Positions 59,847 through 64,000 of a DNA stretch of 64,000 nucleotides are shown here, in pieces; position 1 is the first letter of the stretch, and each line of letters begins with the position of its first letter. The position numbers and the translations under genes are program-made. This stretch comes from Biscogniauxia marginata (lineage: Eukaryota; Ascomycota; Sordariomycetes; Xylariales; Xylariaceae): NCBI GenBank assembly GCA_022695795.1, contig MU404124.1:62001-126000 (forward strand). The letters run 5' to 3'. Below the pieces are notes generated by a model. That model was given only the letters and a program-made list of their open reading frames with translations, was not told the DNA's origin and did no database searches.

Positions 59847-62800
59847 CATTCGCCAGCGGGCCCTTCAGAAGATTGCTGCGCTCTCTGCAGCGAGCTCGAC
59901 GACGTCCTTCGATAGATCCGATCTCGACCGTTTGTGTAGAGCCACCAACCATGGAAAGGGCAGAGAGCCTGCTACTAACGGCGCCTCTAAAGGCCAGCCT
60001 TCCTTAGCTCGTGTTCCAATGGTAAAACCAGTTCCAACCGTGCTCTCGTGTCCTGTCCTAGATCTATCTGACTTGCTCGTAGACCATACGTGAATTCGAA
60101 GTCCTCATCTCTCTTTGCAAAGCTGCGCCCTTAGTCCAGAGGAGCCAGAGTGCCCAGAAACTCGTCAACCAATTGATCCCATACGTCCTCGAGGCTCATG
60201 TCCAGACATTCCTTCCCTCGCCCGCCTTCGCCAAGATCGATCCGTCCCCCAACGAGGCATTGACCTTAAGTCTCACTGCTGCACTCCTCACCCTGGGGAA
60301 CAAGTACGACGACTTACACGAGACCGTATCCGACAGTATTTGGGCTTTCTTGGCTGCTGTGCGAACTGCGATACAAGGGATACCTCCACCCAAATCGGAA
60401 GTGGATGCTGGCCAGAATATTGATGATGCCATTCGGACTGCGACTATAGCTATTTCCCTGTTAGGCTTCCTAGATGCTGCCTCGGCCCAGGCGGACTTCT
60501 GGAGGACCGGCGGCAGATTGGCCCTTGCTCAGAGGGTCCGGAACTTGCTATCCGACTCCTTTCTTATCGCCGTCGATGGTGCATTCTCTGTCATCCGGAA
60601 CGCCCATCCTTCAGATCGTAATGCTAAGGAGTGGAAGAGGTGTCTTCGTCATTACGCTCACCATGGTCGGCCCTTGGGGCCTATTCTACTGCAGAGGAGT
60701 TTTATGTGGCTACTGGTGTCTACTACTTCTCTATTGATAGCAGACGCCAAGGTCCTAAGAACTTCTCATATCCTCAATGTGCTTATGTCCAAAGATGGTC
60801 TCTTGGGGCCTGGATCGTCTCGCAACTTAGATGCCGACTTTCGATCCATCGAGACGTATGCGGGCATTGCCCAGGAAGAGATGGATCGCCTCGAGGCTAA
60901 CGCTGATTTTCTGCTAATCGGTTCAACCTCCCAGCAAAGGTTGGCATGCGCCGTGAAGGCTTCTGCTATGATCAGTTTCCTGAACTGCACTGTGCTGAAC
61001 GAGGACGCGGCGGACCCGGATCTCCTCATGAGTTGGTTGCAGGAAGCTCTGGATGATTCAACACAGATGTTTGACGAGACCCTGGCATCGGCCGTGCTTC
61101 GGTCGATGGCTGTCCTAGCCCGTATCTCTCCAAATTATGCACCCATTGTCATCCGACTTCTCCCTCGGTTCATCGTCCAAACTGCGCCGTCCAGCACTCT
61201 TGTCGCCATAGCATCCGAGTGCCTAGCATTTGCTTTGCGCAAACTCTCTCACGATGCCGTTATCTCGACTCTTTATTCACTAGGCAATGTGCTAAGCCCA
61301 GGCACAGAGCAGAAGGTTACAAACGGGTCTGCGGGCGACTTACCAGCTGATGGTACCAGTTTGTCGCACGTCTATCAGGGAAGGCAATCCACAGGCAGTG
61401 ACATTTCATTGCAAATCCAAGGCGACGAGGACACTACTTTAGTGTACACGAACATCGTTCAAGCCATTTCCTGCATTGCAAAAATATCTGATGAAGAAAA
61501 GATCACGGCGCTCGCGCAAGCAATGCTATTGCAGAAGTTGAACAAGGTAAACCATTCCGTGGACGCCGAAATCATCGTGGGTGCAGGTGTCCTGTCACTT
61601 AGTGGAGGCCAGCTAGAGTTCCGGTCTCTACTCAGGCTGTATTCGAGGATATGCCATGTGTCCTTAGCCGATGACAACGCCGTGGTTCTCGATGCCGTAA
61701 GATATGCCTTGCTCCTAGAAGTGGCTCAAACTAACTTCTTCTCAGGTAATGAAAGCCCGTAATCACATATCAGCAAACGTCAAACGTGGTTCTCCATTGT
61801 TTGATATCTACCTAGAGTATATGCTTGAGGAACTCATTTCCAAGGGAGATGTACATCAGTCTCACCACATGAAGGAGTCAGACATCGAATTTGCCGCCCG
61901 GGAGATTGCTCAACTACTCCAGCCCCTTTCAATTATGTTGTCAACAAATGAGTTCGCCTCTGAACTTCCCGGCCAAGATGACGATAGGCACGCTCTGATT
62001 CGCGATGCCTGGTTCAATATTGTCGTACACGGTTTTACCCCTCATACTGAAAGGGGCCAAAAATTCATCAACGAACTGCGCTTAATGGCAATTCATTCGC
62101 CACCACTAGTTACGGAGCAGAGAGGAGAACAGATTGAGAGTGACATTGAACTCAACACTGTTCTCCGACGCGCTAACACGTCGGAGCGAGAGACTAGACA
62201 GAAGAAACAGCTCTCAACCCTTATTCCAACAAAAGCATCTGACGTCAGGGGCTTGAGCTACAGGAAGGTCATGTTCTTACAGGCTGCTCACCTGGTTGAA
62301 ATTCTACGAGCTGATTCTGGCGACTGCACAAAAGTGCTGTCATACTACTTGGAGCCCAGCATGCGCAAGGACGACGCACGCAGCGCTATGGATGGCATCG
62401 CGGCAGTCGTCTTAGACAAGTATTTGAGCAAGACACTTGAAGCAAAACTACCAACGTTTTCTGCTCATTATGCAGCTTCACAACTAGCGACCATTTTCTG
62501 CGGCTGCTGCCATCGCATTCAACGTGTTCAACAAGCTGCGTTTACTTGCGCTGATAAGTTCGTCCGAGAAGTTCCATCATCCCTCTGCCAGAAATCATCG
62601 CTCTTTGCACTCCTAGAACTTCTTTCTCTCATGTGGTTGAGCTGTCTCGAAGCAGAAACTGAAATGTATGAGCCTCGTTCAGTCTTCACATCAAAGTTGG
62701 GTTCCGTCACAGTCGAACTTTCGGATGACTATAATTTCAGAAAATTAACGCTGAGCAATCTCTACAAGCGAGCTAAAGGATGGGTTTCCGTCGTAATCAA

Positions 62801-64000
62801 CCTTGCGCCCGCAGATGTAAAAGGGTTACTGCAGACATATCTCTCTGAATTTGATGACCAAGGTGCCTACGGACACGTGTCTTTGGGCCGGTCATTCGCT
62901 TTGGAAATGGGATCTATTATACCCGCAACTGATCAAAGATTGACTTCGCTGATCCCTGTTGGCGACACTATGATCAATACGGCATCCGATTTCATTGCCC
63001 AATACACAACTCGCCAGGAATATAGATATGGCGAAGCATTGTCCCATCATGGAATGGACTTAGCCAATGTCATGCCCATCGTTCGCAGAGACTCATTCAT
63101 TAAATCTACGCCTTCGGATCATGCCAACGCTGTCACAGCCTTAGCGTATGTTGAGTCTCGTTTGGCTGGAAAGAAAGTCACACCCCTGGACGACGTGAGG
63201 GATATTGTTCGACGTGCCGCCGCTTTACTATGTCGCAGTCAGAAGGATGCGAGTGCCATAGCCCATTATCTTGTCAGTATTCCGTTCAAGATCTTCACCA
63301 AGGAATCCATTAATTTTGGAGTATCCCTTTGGTTAGGTGTCATGAACGAGAATCCTAGGATGGAGCCTCGCATACTTTCTGAGATTGCACAACAATGGGA
63401 GATTACTATGCAGAAGAAACTTGGTCTCTTCAACCCTGCCCTAATGTAAGACGATCCCCCAGGGCTCAGACGTGTTTAAGTATACTAACTTCAATAGGCA
63501 TCCGGACCCCTTCTTCTTAAGGAAAGAGTTTGCTCCCAGTGACAATGAGGCTCTCGCAAAGCGACGACAGCTGGTCCATAATCTACTAGCTCCGCATACT
63601 CGTCTAATGCAGTTTTTCACCAGTCACTTCAACGCCACACGATTGGGCAGCCCCGATACTCAAAGAGTATTCCTTCGTATGCTCGACCTAACTCTTGATG
63701 CTCTTAAGCACTCAATCTCTCATCCAATGGCCAGAGAGATTCGATTGCGGGTCATCCTATTCAGCTTGAGAGTTCTACGAGTAAGCGGGGCTACTGGAAC
63801 AACAGCCCAATGGAGTCTGAAAGATAAAATTTTATCTGCTGGTTTGAGTTGGTTCAAGTTCTCACCGAAGTGGTCTTTCGGAAGCAATATCTTGCAATTG
63901 AAGACTGAGGTTCAGCTCATCACTAATGTCAAGAGTGGTCTAAAGGCCGTGTCTCACATAGCCACTCATGCAATAGGTAATTTTAAGGTCCTCGCTCAGA
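59836..64000 (+). CDS. STT4: Phosphatidylinositol 4-kinase Stt4, 5' part
   Basis: The gene runs off the right edge. Exons are 59836-60021, 60083-61696, 61746-63445 and 63498 to the edge. The introns are 61, 49 and 52 nt and the phase is consistent, giving about 1,334 residues. The product starts MARDIRQRALQKIAALSA, then TIREFEVLISLCKAAP, EWKRCLRHYAHHGRPLGPIL and, after intron 2, VMKARNHISANVKRGSPLFD. All fit the helical N-terminal solenoid of fungal Stt4/PI4KIII-alpha. The kinase domain lies beyond the window. The kinase makes PI4P at the plasma membrane with Efr3 and Ypp1/TTC7-type partners. Intron 2 (GTAAGA...ACTAACTTCTTCTCAG) is essential, because the unspliced frame stops at 61762. Confidence 0.93.

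Overview
The window is nuclear DNA of a filamentous ascomycete (Pezizomycotina, most likely Sordariomycetes; I cannot name the genus). The evidence is short 49-145 nt introns with GTRWGT donors and CTAAC-type branch points, and typical fungal families: DUF6536 and DUF7707 proteins, GH17 and GH53 hydrolases, a GPI-type secreted protein, a Hsp30-type small heat-shock protein, a YTH reader and Stt4. Gene-poor stretches are AT-rich, with broken genes and degenerate repeats.

Layout. 0-16 kb is accessory in character: a secreted Ser/Thr-rich protein (852-1592, -), an amidoligase (4468-6075, -), a decayed DUF7924 gene (6688-8153, -) between inverted copies of a short repeat, a possible decayed F-box-type gene, a 329-aa orphan (10261-11250, +), and a DUF6536 membrane-protein gene with an in-frame TAG (11486-14011, -). 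16-31 kb holds a secreted nucleoside hydrolase, an NAD-dependent 3-beta-HSD/epimerase-like enzyme, a second, much larger amidoligase (20343-23375, -), a Cys-rich GPI-type DUF7707 protein and a divergent kinesin-14. 31-41 kb holds a microsomal cytochrome P450, then a same-strand trio: GH17 glucanase, single-pass membrane protein with a Cys-rich ectodomain, and GH53 galactanase. The trio is again bracketed by inverted copies of the short repeat. 41-44.4 kb is an AT-rich desert. 44.4-64 kb is mostly conserved housekeeping: a small two-helix protein, Hsp30, a YTH protein, a 6.8-kb gene-free stretch, proteasome beta-6 (PRE7), and the 5' two-thirds of the PI4-kinase STT4, which runs off the right edge.

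Working together. I see no biosynthetic cluster: the P450 and the dehydrogenase lack a nearby backbone enzyme. The clearest local themes are (i) secreted or wall-acting proteins, (ii) two GS-fold amidoligases about 14 kb apart, a family with no settled substrate in fungi, and (iii) a four-copy dispersed repeat arranged as two inverted pairs, one framing a broken DUF7924 gene and the other framing the carbohydrate-enzyme trio. Exon coordinates were deduced by reading splice sites and checking phase. Family assignments are recognised from memory; no database search was run.
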